A stretch of 64,000 nt of DNA. Origin: Betaproteobacteria bacterium (lineage in GTDB: Bacteria > Pseudomonadota > Gammaproteobacteria > Burkholderiales > Usitatibacteraceae). The position numbers and the translations under genes were made by a program. Where the stretch lies: NCBI GenBank assembly GCA_016708825.1, contig JADJEZ010000009.1, positions 62,001-126,000 on the forward strand, in the 5' to 3' direction. Positions within the stretch are counted from its first letter, which is position 1. Every line of letters begins with the position of its first letter. Under the pieces are notes generated by a model. The model saw only the letters and a list, made by a program, of their open reading frames with translations. It was not told the DNA's origin and ran no database searches. Below are positions 7,670 to 18,242 of this stretch, in pieces.

Positions 7670-8262
7670 AACCGCGAGCCTGGCTCCTCGAGGAAGGCGA
7701 GTTCCTCGGCGGTGGACGCGCGCCCCAGCGCGGCGTTGCGATGCGGAAAGCGGCCGAAGCGCCGCACGATCACGCGGTGCTTTTCCGCCCATACCGCGAG
7801 GCCCTTCGTCTCCGGCCAGGCCTCGAGCGCCGAGAAAAGCGCGACCGCCTGATCCTGCATCGCCTGGTCCTCGGCGTGCTCGAAGGGGAGGTAGGCGAAC
7901 TGCCGCTCCACCGGCAGCAGCGCCGTGTCCCAGCCCTGCGCGATCATCCGCTTCGCACAGTCGAGCGCCACCGCGTCCTGTGAGAAGGCGCGCGCGTCGT
8001 CGCGGTAGAGGTTGCGCGAGAACTGGTCGAGCACGATCACCAGCGCGAGGAGCGTTCGCGCTTCGTCCCGCCAGCGCTCGAGTTCGCCCAGGGCGGCACG
8101 GGCGTGCAGCGCGAGGAAACGGCGCCGGATCTCGGCGTCGAAGGCGGCGTCCTTGCGAAACCAGGCTTCCCGCGACTTGCCGTGGCCGGCGGAACCCGGC
8201 TCGCCGAACCAGAAGCCGAGCACTTCCTGCGCCTGCGCCGCGACGGCCTCGCCCGCGTTCAC
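7666..8262 (-). CDS. DUF924 family protein
   Basis: A 198-residue helical protein with the DUF924 hallmarks: VLGFWFGEPG near the N terminus, AWFRKDAAFDAEI, LDQFSRNLYRD, and FAYLPFEHAED in the middle. Family members have a TPR-like fold and no proven activity. The GTG start at 8262 overlaps the TGA stop of the CDF gene (GTGA), so translation is likely coupled and the gene is the last member of the metal operon, although nothing in its sequence suggests metal binding. Confidence 0.9.
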   Translation of the reverse strand: MNAGEAVAAQAQEVLGFWFGEPGSAGHGKSREAWFRKDAAFDAEIRRRFLALHARAALGELERWRDEARTLLALVIVLDQFSRNLYRDDARAFSQDAVALDCAKRMIAQGWDTALLPVERQFAYLPFEHAEDQAMQDQAVALFSALEAWPETKGLAVWAEKHRVIVRRFGRFPHRNAALGRASTAEELAFLEEPGSRF

Positions 8263-9263
8263 GGGCAGTTCTCGTGGGGACAGCGGTTCACCTCGACCGA
8301 GACATGGGCGAGCGAGGCGATCCCCGCAAGGCGCTCGCGGTAGCCGTCGGGCGTCAGGGGCTCCTGCGCGACGATGGTCACGATGCAGGCGTGCCGCGCG
8401 CGGCCGACGCGCCACACATGCAGGTCGGCGATCTCGGCATCGCCGTCGCTCTCGATCGCGTGGCGCACCGCGGCGGCCACCGGCGTGTCCATCTCGCGGT
8501 CGAGCAGCACCCGCGCCGATTGCGTGAGGAGCCCCCAGGCCCACCACGCGATCACGCCCGCGCCGACGATGCCCATGGCCGGGTCGAGCCAGGCCCAGCC
8601 GCCCATCATCCCGGCCGAGAGCGCCACGATGGCGAGCACCGAGGTGAAGGCGTCCGTCAGCACGTGCACGTAGGCGGCGCGCAGGTTCAGGTCGCCGTGC
8701 CCGTCGGCGTGGTGATGGTCGTCCCCGCGGTGGTGGTGGTGATCGTGGTCGTGCGCCGGGCCGTCGTCATGGGCGTGCCCGTGGCCGTGGTGGTGGCCAT
8801 GATCGCTTCCCTTTCCCGCCAGGACGAACGCGGACACGACGTTCACCACGAGCCCCACGACCGCGACGGCGAGCGCGGCTCCGAAGGCGATGGGCTGCGG
8901 CGTCACCAGGCGCAGCACCGATTCCACCGCCATGGCGAGTGCGACGATGGCGAGGACCAATGCGCTGGAGAACGCGCCCAGCACCTCGATCTTCCAGGTG
9001 CCGAAGGCGAAGCGCCGGTCGCGCGACCAGCGCCGCGCGAGCGCGTAGGCGATGCCGGCCATGGCGAGCGCGGCCACGTGGGTGCCCATGTGCCAGCCGT
9101 CCGCGAGGAGCGCCATGGACCCGGTGATCCAGCCGCCCGCGATCTCGGCCACCATGGTGACGGCGGTGATCGCCACGACGATCCAGGTGCGCCGCTCGCC
9201 CGCCCGGTTGCCCGCGTCGAACGCGTGCTCGTGCCGCCAGGCGGAAAGATCGTGGAGCGCCAT
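8259..9263 (-). CDS. Cation diffusion facilitator (Zn/Co/Cd efflux)
   Basis: A 334-residue CDF transporter of the ZitB/CzcD/DmeF type. It has six membrane helices, the helix-2 site with LLADGWHMGTH, a helix-5 site HVLTDAFTS, and a C-terminal cytoplasmic domain ending in NRCPHENCP. Between helices 4 and 5 lies a loop of about 40 residues that is mostly His and Asp, typical for zinc, cobalt or nickel sensing and delivery. It should export divalent metal in exchange for protons. It follows the methyltransferase gene by 5 bases in the metal operon; a divalent exporter in a copper-regulated operon is noteworthy. Confidence 0.93.
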   Translation of the reverse strand: MALHDLSAWRHEHAFDAGNRAGERRTWIVVAITAVTMVAEIAGGWITGSMALLADGWHMGTHVAALAMAGIAYALARRWSRDRRFAFGTWKIEVLGAFSSALVLAIVALAMAVESVLRLVTPQPIAFGAALAVAVVGLVVNVVSAFVLAGKGSDHGHHHGHGHAHDDGPAHDHDHHHHRGDDHHHADGHGDLNLRAAYVHVLTDAFTSVLAIVALSAGMMGGWAWLDPAMGIVGAGVIAWWAWGLLTQSARVLLDREMDTPVAAAVRHAIESDGDAEIADLHVWRVGRARHACIVTIVAQEPLTPDGYRERLAGIASLAHVSVEVNRCPHENCP

Positions 9264-9268
9264 CGCGG

Positions 9269-9913
9269 CTACGCGAGCCTGCCCACGCCCAGGTAGCTGG
9301 ACCCGCAGTGAAAGCTCCGGACGACGCGGAAGTCCCGGCACCTCGCTGCCAGCCCGCGCCACGGCTCCCGCAGGCCGCGGTAGGTCGTGAGGTAGTGGCG
9401 GGTGCGCCATGCGGTGACCGCATTGACCGCGAATCCCCAGCTCCACGGCAGGAAGCGGATGCCCGCCACCGCCACGCGGCAACCGGGATGGGCGTGGCGC
9501 GCGAGGTTGTCGAGCGCTTCGTCGGACTGCAGGACGTCGTGCGTGTAGGTGAAGAGCATCGCGTCGGCGCGCAGCGGCGTGGCGAACTCCTGCACGCTCG
9601 AGCGCGCGAGATCCCCGCGGCAGCCGCATCCGGCAAGGCGCGCCTGGGCGAGATCCGCCATCTCCGGCGACTGCTCGATGCCGAGCACGCGGCCCTCGGG
9701 CCCCAAGCGCCGGCACAGCAGGGCGAGCGTCGACCCGGTTCCGCAGGCCACGTCGAAGACCGTCTCGCCCGGGCGCAGGTCCAGGGCCGCGACGGCCGCC
9801 TCGCGGATGCCCGTGATGCGATGGCTGGAGGCGTCGTAGCCGGCCGCCAGTGCGCCGTAGGCGGCGAGCGCCCTGCGCCTGTCGGGGCCCGTGAAAGAAA
9901 CGGGGGACTGCAC
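9269..9913 (-). CDS. Class I SAM-dependent methyltransferase
   Basis: A 214-residue methyltransferase with a Rossmann-type SAM site: VFDVACGTGSTLALL (motif I), an acidic residue at the end of strand 2 (GIEQSPEM) and later strands FTYTHDVL and VAVAGIRF. The closest branch appears to be UbiE/Methyltransf_25 proteins. The substrate is unknown. It sits inside the metal operon, 8 bases behind an HMA protein and 5 ahead of the CDF exporter, so a role in metal or metalloid handling is possible but there is no Cys triad of the ArsM kind. Confidence 0.85.
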   Translation of the reverse strand: MQSPVSFTGPDRRRALAAYGALAAGYDASSHRITGIREAAVAALDLRPGETVFDVACGTGSTLALLCRRLGPEGRVLGIEQSPEMADLAQARLAGCGCRGDLARSSVQEFATPLRADAMLFTYTHDVLQSDEALDNLARHAHPGCRVAVAGIRFLPWSWGFAVNAVTAWRTRHYLTTYRGLREPWRGLAARCRDFRVVRSFHCGSSYLGVGRLA

Positions 9914-9921
9914 CCCGCGCC

Positions 9922-10134
9922 CTAGGCCGGCCCGACGGGCGTAGGCGTGAATCCGGCCCGCGTGATGGCGGAGGCGATGCGCTCGGCCGACAGGGCGGTC
10001 TCTACCCGCACGCGCTTCGCCGCGAGATCGATCTCGCAGCGCCCCTCGGGGTCCACGGACTTCACCGCCTCGGTGATGGTGGCGACGCAGTGCCCGCAGG
10101 TCATGTCCTGCACGGTGAACTCCGCCGCGCTCAT
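9922..10134 (-). CDS. HMA-domain copper chaperone
   Basis: A 70-residue single heavy-metal-associated domain. The copper site is DMTCGHC (two Cys, residues 12 and 15), with the usual beta-alpha-beta-beta-alpha-beta pattern and end motif AGFTPTP. It probably carries Cu(I) between partners in the operon, such as the CopA ATPase and the CusF-like protein. Its ATG overlaps the TGA of the CusF-like gene (ATGA). It resembles the first HMA gene of the operon at 13190 (shared DLAAKRVR and AGFTP), so the two probably arose by duplication. Confidence 0.92.
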   Translation of the reverse strand: MSAAEFTVQDMTCGHCVATITEAVKSVDPEGRCEIDLAAKRVRVETALSAERIASAITRAGFTPTPVGPA

Positions 10135-10457
10135 TTCGCCTTCGCCGCCTGGAGTTTCGTCACGAGGTAGCCGCCTTCGGACTCCTCCGCGCGGAAGCGG
10201 ATCTTCGCGCCCGGCGCGAGGCCCTCGAGCATGGCCGCGTCCTGCACGCGAAAGACCATCGTCATCGGGGGCATCTTCAGGTTGTCGATCGGGCCGTGCT
10301 TGATGGTGAGCTTTTTCGCTTCCTTGTCCACTTTCTTCACTTCGCCGGCGGTCAGGGCGGCGGACGCGGCAGCTTTCGCGGGCGCGTCGGCCGCGACGGC
10401 GGGTGCCGAGGCGAACGCGCAGGCAAGCGTGGCGGCCAGAATCCAAGTGCGCTTCAT
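10131..10457 (-). CDS. Periplasmic CusF-like copper-binding protein
   Basis: A 108-residue protein with a signal peptide (cleavage near AVAA, residue 23) and a CusF-type OB domain. The copper ligands His54, Met65 and Met67 keep the same spacing as His36, Met47 and Met49 of E. coli CusF. The tryptophan that caps the Cu(I) site in CusF is here Met62 (KMPPMTM), giving a Met-rich site. The protein should bind Cu(I) in the periplasm. The ATG at 10457 has a clear ribosome site (AGGAGAAG). It is 34 bases behind the CueR-like gene. Confidence 0.88.
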   Translation of the reverse strand: MKRTWILAATLACAFASAPAVAADAPAKAAASAALTAGEVKKVDKEAKKLTIKHGPIDNLKMPPMTMVFRVQDAAMLEGLAPGAKIRFRAEESEGGYLVTKLQAAKAK

Positions 10458-10491
10458 CGGGCTTCTCCTGGAAGGGATCTCGGCCACCATT

Positions 10492-10941
10492 CTAAGCCCG
10501 CCCGGCCCCGGCGAGCCCGTCGAGTATCGGGCAGTCGGGCCGCTCGTCGCCGTGGCAGCAGTGGACGAGATGCTCGAGCGAGGAGCGCATGCCCTGCAGC
10601 TCCGCGATGCGCGCGTCGAGATCCGTGATGTGCTTGGTGGCCAGGCGCTTCACGTCGGCGCTGGCGCGGCGCCGGTCCTGCCAGAGGCCGAGGAGTGCGG
10701 CGATCTCCTTCATCGTGAAGCCCAGGTCGCGCGCGCGCCGGATGAAACGCAGCACGTGCACGTCGCTCGCGCGGTAAATGCGGTAGCCGGCCACCGTGCG
10801 CCCGGCCCGGGGCACGAGCCCGGTCTCCTCGTAGTGGCGGATCATCTTGGCCGACACGCCCGAGGCCTCGGCGGCCTCGCCGATGTTGAGAAAACCGTCG
10901 CTGCGCGCTTCCGACATCTCGAAGTACTTCGCCTGCGGCAT
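10492..10941 (-). CDS. cueR: CueR-like MerR-family copper regulator
   Basis: A 149-residue MerR-family regulator. The winged helix begins at FLNIGEAAEASGVSAKMIRHYE (about 17-38), a dimerisation helix follows, and the metal loop has Cys129 and Cys137 in CHGDERPDCPIL. The spacing of 8 and the surrounding residues match Cys112 and Cys120 of CueR, which senses Cu(I). It is 17 bases behind copA and should activate the MerR-type promoter at 13431-13461. ATG 10941 has a good ribosome site (GGAGG); the N terminus is about 15 residues longer than usual, so a second ATG (10917) is possible. Confidence 0.92.
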   Translation of the reverse strand: MPQAKYFEMSEARSDGFLNIGEAAEASGVSAKMIRHYEETGLVPRAGRTVAGYRIYRASDVHVLRFIRRARDLGFTMKEIAALLGLWQDRRRASADVKRLATKHITDLDARIAELQGMRSSLEHLVHCCHGDERPDCPILDGLAGAGRA

Positions 10942-10958
10942 CGCGTCCTCCGTTCGTT

Positions 10959-13187
<2,229 letters not shown>

Positions 13188-13189
13188 GG

Positions 13190-13399
13190 CTAGGCCACTT
13201 CCTTCTCGAGGGCCGGGGTGAAGCCCGCCTCGGAGATCGCGGCGACCAACGCCGCTGCCGGCTCGGCGCTCGCGATACGCACCCGCTTCGCGGCGAGGTC
13301 GATATCGCAACGGGCGGCCGCGTCGGTCTCGCGAACGGCTTTAGAGATGCGCGAGGCGCAGTGGCCGCAGGTCATGTCATGGACGGCGATGTGGATCAT
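13190..13399 (-). CDS. HMA-domain copper chaperone (CopZ-like)
   Basis: A 69-residue HMA protein with the copper site DMTCGHC (residues 8-14) and the end motif AGFTPA. It is the first gene of the metal operon, directly ahead of copA, as expected for a CopZ-type chaperone that hands Cu(I) to the ATPase. The ATG at 13399 is preceded by AGGAG at a good distance. The expected transcript start from the MerR-type promoter lies about 25 bases upstream. It is similar to the HMA gene at 9922. Confidence 0.92.
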   Translation of the reverse strand: MIHIAVHDMTCGHCASRISKAVRETDAAARCDIDLAAKRVRIASAEPAAALVAAISEAGFTPALEKEVA

Positions 13400-13430
13400 G
13401 GCGGGCTCCTGGAGCAGGTTTGACGGCACC

Positions 13431-13461
13431 ACTATCCACCTTCCCACCGTGGGAAGGTCAA
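13431..13461 (-). promoter_or_regulatory. CueR-type promoter of the copper operon
   Basis: On the minus strand a -35 TTGACC (13461-13456) and a -10 GATAGT (13436-13431) are separated by 19 bases, the over-long spacer that defines MerR-family promoters. A perfect dyad, ACCTTCCCAC and GTGGGAAGGT around one central base (13438-13458), fills the spacer and matches the ACCTTCC/GGAAGGT arms of known CueR operators. Binding of copper-loaded CueR would untwist the spacer and activate the eight-gene operon. Confidence 0.93.
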
Positions 13462-13503
13462 CCCGCGCCGAATCCGGCCAACCGGTGCGCGTTCACGGGG
13501 CCC

Positions 13504-13965
13504 TTATCCAGCCAGGTCGGGGCCGATCACCGCCCTGAGGAGCGTCTCGCCCATGCCGGCGCCCCGGCCGGGCCGGCCCGAGAACCACCACAGCGCGCCC
13601 TTCTTCACCGACAGGTCGAGGGCGTGACCCGTGAGCAGCCGCGCCGCCACGCGCCCGAGCGTGGGCTGGTGGCCGACGATCACGACGTTGCTTTCGCCCC
13701 CGGGCCAGCCGGCTTCGCGCAGCAGCGCCGCCTCGCCCGCCCCGGGCTGGAGTGCGAGCCGCACCGCGTAGTCCAGGTCGAGCGCGTCCGCGGTCTGCGT
13801 GGCGCGCGCGGCGGGGCTCGCGAGGATCAGCCACTGGCCTTCCAGGCGTGGCCCCAGCCAGCGCGCCACCTTCGCGGCCTGCTTGCGCCCCTTGTCCGTG
13901 AGTTCGCGCTTCAGGTCGATCACGCCGTCTTCGGCATCCGCATGGCGCCACAGGATCAGTTCCAT
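13504..13965 (-). CDS. sixA: Phosphohistidine phosphatase SixA
   Basis: A 153-residue histidine-phosphatase protein. The RHG-type catalytic motif is LILWRHADAED near the N terminus, and the second catalytic His is in VIVGHQPTL. Length and layout match SixA, which removes phosphate from histidine on phosphotransfer proteins. The start codon lies 10 bases inside the end of the prolyl-oligopeptidase gene, so it is the last gene of the four-gene operon that begins at 21263. The ATG at 13965 gives the family N terminus MELILWRHA. Confidence 0.9.
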   Translation of the reverse strand: MELILWRHADAEDGVIDLKRELTDKGRKQAAKVARWLGPRLEGQWLILASPAARATQTADALDLDYAVRLALQPGAGEAALLREAGWPGGESNVVIVGHQPTLGRVAARLLTGHALDLSVKKGALWWFSGRPGRGAGMGETLLRAVIGPDLAG

Positions 13966-16445
13966 CGCTCGCTCCGCTTGTTCTCGACGGCCGGCTGCGA
14001 GGTCGATGGGGCGGTGGCCGGCGGTGCATCGACCGGCGGCGCATCGACCGGCGGCGCACTGGCCGGCGGCGGCGCAATGACCGTCTGCGCCGAACCGGGC
14101 GGCAGCATGCCCGGCGGCAGGGGCGGGCCGACGAAGGGAATCTCCGGGGGCGCGAAATCCTCGTTGCCGAACTGCCAGAGGAGGAACGCGTAGATGTCGG
14201 CCATTTCCTCGTTGCGAAGCGCGCGCGCGTCGCCGTCCCCGTCGCCGCCCTGCCACTCCACGCGCAAGAGGACCGGCTTGCCGCCCGTGCCCGCCGCCTG
14301 CAGCCGCGCGGCCATCTTCGCCGCCTGCCAGGGTTCCACGCGCGGGTCATTCATGCCGGCGGTGAGCAGGACCGCCGGATAGGCCGTGCCGTCCTTCACC
14401 TGGTGGTAGGCGCTCATCCTGCGCAGCGCCTCGAAGCCCTCGCGCGTGGCCACGGACCCGAACTCCGGGATGCTCGCCGGCCCGCCGGGCGCGAACTCGA
14501 AGCGCAGCATGTCGAGCGCCGCCACGCGAGGCACCAGCGCGGCGAAGAGGTCCGGACGGCGCATCGCCGCGCCCGCGGCGGGAATGCCGCCGGCGCTCGT
14601 GCCCTGGACCGCGAGCCGCGGCGGGCTCGTGAAGCCGTACTTCACGAGGAACTCCGCGCAGGCGATGAAGTCGAGGATCGTGTTCTCCTTGAGCGCGGCG
14701 CGTCCCGCCCGGTGCCACGCCTCCCCGTATTCGCCGCCCCCGCGGATGTGGGCGATCGCGATGATGCCGCCGCGCTCGAGCCACGCGAGGCGCGTCGCGT
14801 CGAAGACCGGCGCCTGCGAGCGGCCGTAGGCGCCGAAGCCCACGAGGAGCGTGGGATTGTCGGCGCTGAGCATCGTCGTCTTGCGGTAAAGGAGCGTGAC
14901 CGGGATCTTCGTGCCGTCGCGGCCGGGGGCATAGAGGCGGACCTCGTCCATGGCGGAGAAATCGGCCCGCGGCGGCGGCTGCAGCCCGGTGTTGCGCAGG
15001 TCGCCGGACTTCGCATCCACGGTCACCACGGCCGGCGGCTCGAGGAAGCCCTGCAGGTGCAGGATCGCGCCGGGTCGCCGCGGGTGCGTGAGGAGCTGCG
15101 TGATGGAGACGTCGAAGGCCGTCTTCACGAACTCCGGCTTGCGCGACGCGCCAAGCCCGAAATTCAGGCGCTCGAGGCGCTCGAGCCCGCCGACGGTGAT
15201 TCGCAGGTAGAGCGCATCGGCGGCGAGCGCCATGCCGAGGATGACCGCCTCGCCCTCCGGCACCGCCGTCCGCGGCCGCGAGACGCCGTCGCTGCCCGCC
15301 TTCACCACCAGCACCTTGTTGTGCGGCGCGCCCTTGTGCGTGAGGAGATAGAGATCGTCCTTCCACGCCTCGATCGCGGTGACGCCGTCCTCGACGTCGA
15401 CGATCTTCGTCCAGCGCGGCAGGCCCCGGGCAAGATCGCGCACCGAGCTCATGTGCACGGCGATGTCGCGTCCCTCGCCGTGGCGCACGATCGCATAGGC
15501 GTGGGTCGAGTCCTCGGGCACCACCAGCGAGGGGAACACGAACTCCGGCACGTCGCGCGCGCCGCCCATGCCGGAGGCGAAGACGATCTCGTCCTGGCCG
15601 GCCGGGCGCCCGACCACGTGCCGGTAGAGCCGGACCCCCGCATAGCGGTGCGCGGGATCCGCCGGCCCGCCCTCGGGAATGCGCGCGTAGTAGAACGCGC
15701 GGCTGTCGTGGTGCCACGACAGGCCGCCGTTGAAGCGCGCCCGCTCGATCGACACGCCCGCGTCGCGCCCGTCGCGCACTTCCGCCACGCGCAACGTCGC
15801 GTCCTCGGAGCCGTTGAGCGACACGCCGTAGGCGACGAGGCGCCCGTCCGGCGACGGGCGATACCAGTTGATCGCGGCGCGCGCCTGCGGCGAGGCGTGG
15901 CGCGCCGGGTCGACAAGCACGCGCTCGGCGCCGGCGAATCCGTCGCGCACGCAGAGGACATGCGCGTCCTGCCCCGGCGAGAGCTTGAGATAGAAGACCT
16001 TGCCGCCGGCGAGCGCGAGGCTCTTCACGGTGATCTCGGCGGCCGACAGTTCGTGGATTCGGGAGGCGAGCGCCGGGCGCCCCGGAAGCCGCGCGAGCGC
16101 CCGGCGCGCGTATTCGTCCTGCGCGCGCAGGAACGCCTGCGACTCCGGCGAGCCCGTGTCCTCCAGCCAGCGGTAGGGATCGACCACCTCCACCCCGTGC
16201 AGCGTTTCGCGCAGCTCGCGCGCGGCCGCGGGCGGGTAGGCCGGTCTCGCGGTAGGGACTGGCGGCACCGGTGCCGCGACCGCGGGCGCGGCCGGAACGG
16301 GCGGAGGCGTCGCCACCTGCGCCGGATCCCGCGCGACCGCCGCTTCGGGCGCCTTCGCCCCGGGTGGCGCGTCCGCCGCCGGCGCCTGGGCGCGGGCCGC
16401 GAGCGACACCAGGAGGGCGACGACAAGTGCGTGTGAGGTCTTCAT
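13956..16445 (-). CDS. Prolyl oligopeptidase family protein lacking the catalytic His
   Basis: An 829-residue S9A-type protein: signal peptide (about 1-20), Ala/Pro-rich linker, beta-propeller (about 85-490), and alpha/beta hydrolase domain (about 500-760) with a Pro/Ala-rich tail. The nucleophile Ser617 (GTSAGG) and the acid Asp700 (GMNDPRV) are present. The catalytic His, normally in a GHG motif about 35 residues after the Asp, is Asp735 (WQGGDGDGD). The protein may therefore be a non-catalytic binding protein or use another residue. The ATG overlaps the stop of the ABC transporter gene (ATGA). Confidence 0.88.
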   Translation of the reverse strand: MKTSHALVVALLVSLAARAQAPAADAPPGAKAPEAAVARDPAQVATPPPVPAAPAVAAPVPPVPTARPAYPPAAARELRETLHGVEVVDPYRWLEDTGSPESQAFLRAQDEYARRALARLPGRPALASRIHELSAAEITVKSLALAGGKVFYLKLSPGQDAHVLCVRDGFAGAERVLVDPARHASPQARAAINWYRPSPDGRLVAYGVSLNGSEDATLRVAEVRDGRDAGVSIERARFNGGLSWHHDSRAFYYARIPEGGPADPAHRYAGVRLYRHVVGRPAGQDEIVFASGMGGARDVPEFVFPSLVVPEDSTHAYAIVRHGEGRDIAVHMSSVRDLARGLPRWTKIVDVEDGVTAIEAWKDDLYLLTHKGAPHNKVLVVKAGSDGVSRPRTAVPEGEAVILGMALAADALYLRITVGGLERLERLNFGLGASRKPEFVKTAFDVSITQLLTHPRRPGAILHLQGFLEPPAVVTVDAKSGDLRNTGLQPPPRADFSAMDEVRLYAPGRDGTKIPVTLLYRKTTMLSADNPTLLVGFGAYGRSQAPVFDATRLAWLERGGIIAIAHIRGGGEYGEAWHRAGRAALKENTILDFIACAEFLVKYGFTSPPRLAVQGTSAGGIPAAGAAMRRPDLFAALVPRVAALDMLRFEFAPGGPASIPEFGSVATREGFEALRRMSAYHQVKDGTAYPAVLLTAGMNDPRVEPWQAAKMAARLQAAGTGGKPVLLRVEWQGGDGDGDARALRNEEMADIYAFLLWQFGNEDFAPPEIPFVGPPLPPGMLPPGSAQTVIAPPPASAPPVDAPPVDAPPATAPSTSQPAVENKRSERWN

Positions 16446-18235
16446 CGGGCGGATTCCTCGATCGTCGTGGCGAACTGCAGGGCGGCAAGCCGCGCGTAGA
16501 GGCCGTCCTCGCGCACGAGGGAATCGTGCGTTCCCGTGGCCACGATGCGGCCGTGGTCCATGACGACGATGCGATCGGCCGATTTTACCGTGGCCAGCCG
16601 GTGGGCGATGATGAGCGTCGTCCTGCCGCGCATGAGCGACGCGAGGGCGAGCTGGACGCTGCGCTCGCTCTCGGCGTCGAGCGCGCTCGTGGCCTCGTCG
16701 AGAAGCAGCACCGCCCGGTCGGCGAGAATGGCGCGCGCGATGGCGATGCGCTGGCGCTGCCCGCCCGAGAGCTTCACGCCGCGCTCCCCGAGCTGCGTGG
16801 CGAGGCCCTCGGGAAGCCGGTCGGCGAACTCCAGGCAGAAGGCGAGGCGGCAGGCTTCGCGCACCTGGGCGTCGTCCGCCTCGGGCCTGCCGTAGCGCAC
16901 GTTGTCGGCGAGGCTCGCCGCGAAGATGACCGGCTCCTGGGGAACCAGCGCGAAGCGCCGCCGCCACTCGGCGGGATCGGCCTCGCGTGCGTCCACGCCG
17001 TCCAACCGGACCGCGCCTTCCTGGGGATCGTAGAAGCGCAGCAGCATCTGGAACACCGTGCTCTTGCCCGCGCCCGAGGGGCCCACGAGTGCCACGACCT
17101 CGCCCGGCGCTTCCGCGAGCGTGAAGTCCGCGAGCGCCGCCGTTGCCGGCCGCGAGGGGTAGCGGAAGGTGACGCCCTCGAGCGCCACGCGGCCGCGGAC
17201 GGGCTCGGGCAGCGCCACGGGCGAGGCGACGGAGCGGATCACGGGCTCGGTCGCGAGCAGTTCTCCCAGCCGTTCCGAGGCGCCCGCGGCGCGCTGCAGC
17301 TCTCCCCAGGCCTCCGCGAGAACGAAGGTCGCGTTCGCGACGATGACCGCATAGAAGATGAAGGCCGCGAGGCCGCCCCCGGAGAGACGCCCGGCCATCA
17401 CGTCGTGCGCGCCGACCCACAGCAGCATCCCCACGGCGCCGAACGCGAGCACGATGACCGCCGCGATGAGCAGCGCCAGCGCCGACGAGCGCTGCGCGCT
17501 CGTGGCGAACACCGCCTCGGCGAGCAGGCGGAAGCCGCGGAACTCCGCCGCCTCGTGCACGTAGGCCTGCACCGTGCGGATCTCGTGCAGCGTCTCGTCG
17601 ACGTGCGCGGAGACCTCCGCCACGCGGTCCTGCACCCGGCGGGAGAGCCGGCGCACGCGCCGCCCGAGGAGCCAGAGGGGAAGCACCACCGCCGGCAGGC
17701 AGGCGAGCGCGAGCAAGGAGAGCTTCACGCTGGTGAGCGCGAGCATGACCGCGCAGCCCGCGAGCGTGAAGGCCATGCGCAGCGCGTAGAGGAGCGTGCC
17801 GCCCATGACGGCCTCGATCAGGGTCACGTCGCTCGTGAGCCTCGAGACCACCTCCCCCGTGCGCGTGCCCTCGAAGAACGAGGGCGACAGCCGCAGCAGG
17901 TGGCCGTAGACGCTCGTGCGCAGGTCGGCCGTGAAACGGGCCCCGATCCAGTAGACGTTGTAGACGCGAAGCCAGGTGACCGCCCCCAGCACCGCGAGCA
18001 GCCCCGCGAGCGCGGCGATCCACTCGTCCAGGCGCTCGGCGCTGCCCCGGGCGAAGCCTTCGTCGATCACGCGCTTCAGGCCTTCGCCGATCACGAGGAC
18101 CATGCCGGCCGAGACGAGGAGCGCGGCGACGGTCGCGCCGATGCGCAGCCTGTGGGGCGCGAGCAGGTGGAGCAGCGGCAGCAGGCGCGCGACGCCGGCG
18201 CTGTCCGCGGCCCGGCCCGGCGGCGCGGGAGCCAA
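16442..18235 (-). CDS. ABC exporter, fused membrane and ATPase domains
   Basis: A 597-residue ABC-B type half-transporter. Six membrane helices occupy about residues 20-310, and the nucleotide domain follows with Walker A GPSGAGKST, signature LSGGQRQR, Walker B VLLLDEATSALD and the H-loop IIAHRL. It resembles MsbA-like and multidrug exporters and should act as a homodimer; the cargo (lipid, peptide or drug) is unknown. It lies 7 bases behind the coiled-coil/AsmA gene and overlaps the peptidase-like gene, so the exporter, the AsmA-like protein and a secreted propeller protein are expressed together. Confidence 0.94.
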   Translation of the reverse strand: MAPAPPGRAADSAGVARLLPLLHLLAPHRLRIGATVAALLVSAGMVLVIGEGLKRVIDEGFARGSAERLDEWIAALAGLLAVLGAVTWLRVYNVYWIGARFTADLRTSVYGHLLRLSPSFFEGTRTGEVVSRLTSDVTLIEAVMGGTLLYALRMAFTLAGCAVMLALTSVKLSLLALACLPAVVLPLWLLGRRVRRLSRRVQDRVAEVSAHVDETLHEIRTVQAYVHEAAEFRGFRLLAEAVFATSAQRSSALALLIAAVIVLAFGAVGMLLWVGAHDVMAGRLSGGGLAAFIFYAVIVANATFVLAEAWGELQRAAGASERLGELLATEPVIRSVASPVALPEPVRGRVALEGVTFRYPSRPATAALADFTLAEAPGEVVALVGPSGAGKSTVFQMLLRFYDPQEGAVRLDGVDAREADPAEWRRRFALVPQEPVIFAASLADNVRYGRPEADDAQVREACRLAFCLEFADRLPEGLATQLGERGVKLSGGQRQRIAIARAILADRAVLLLDEATSALDAESERSVQLALASLMRGRTTLIIAHRLATVKSADRIVVMDHGRIVATGTHDSLVREDGLYARLAALQFATTIEESAR

Positions 18236-18242
18236 CGCGGGG

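Noticed and set aside
8695..8815. His-rich stretch as a low-complexity artefact.
   Set aside because: It sits exactly in the helix 4-5 loop of a CDF transporter, where such stretches are expected.
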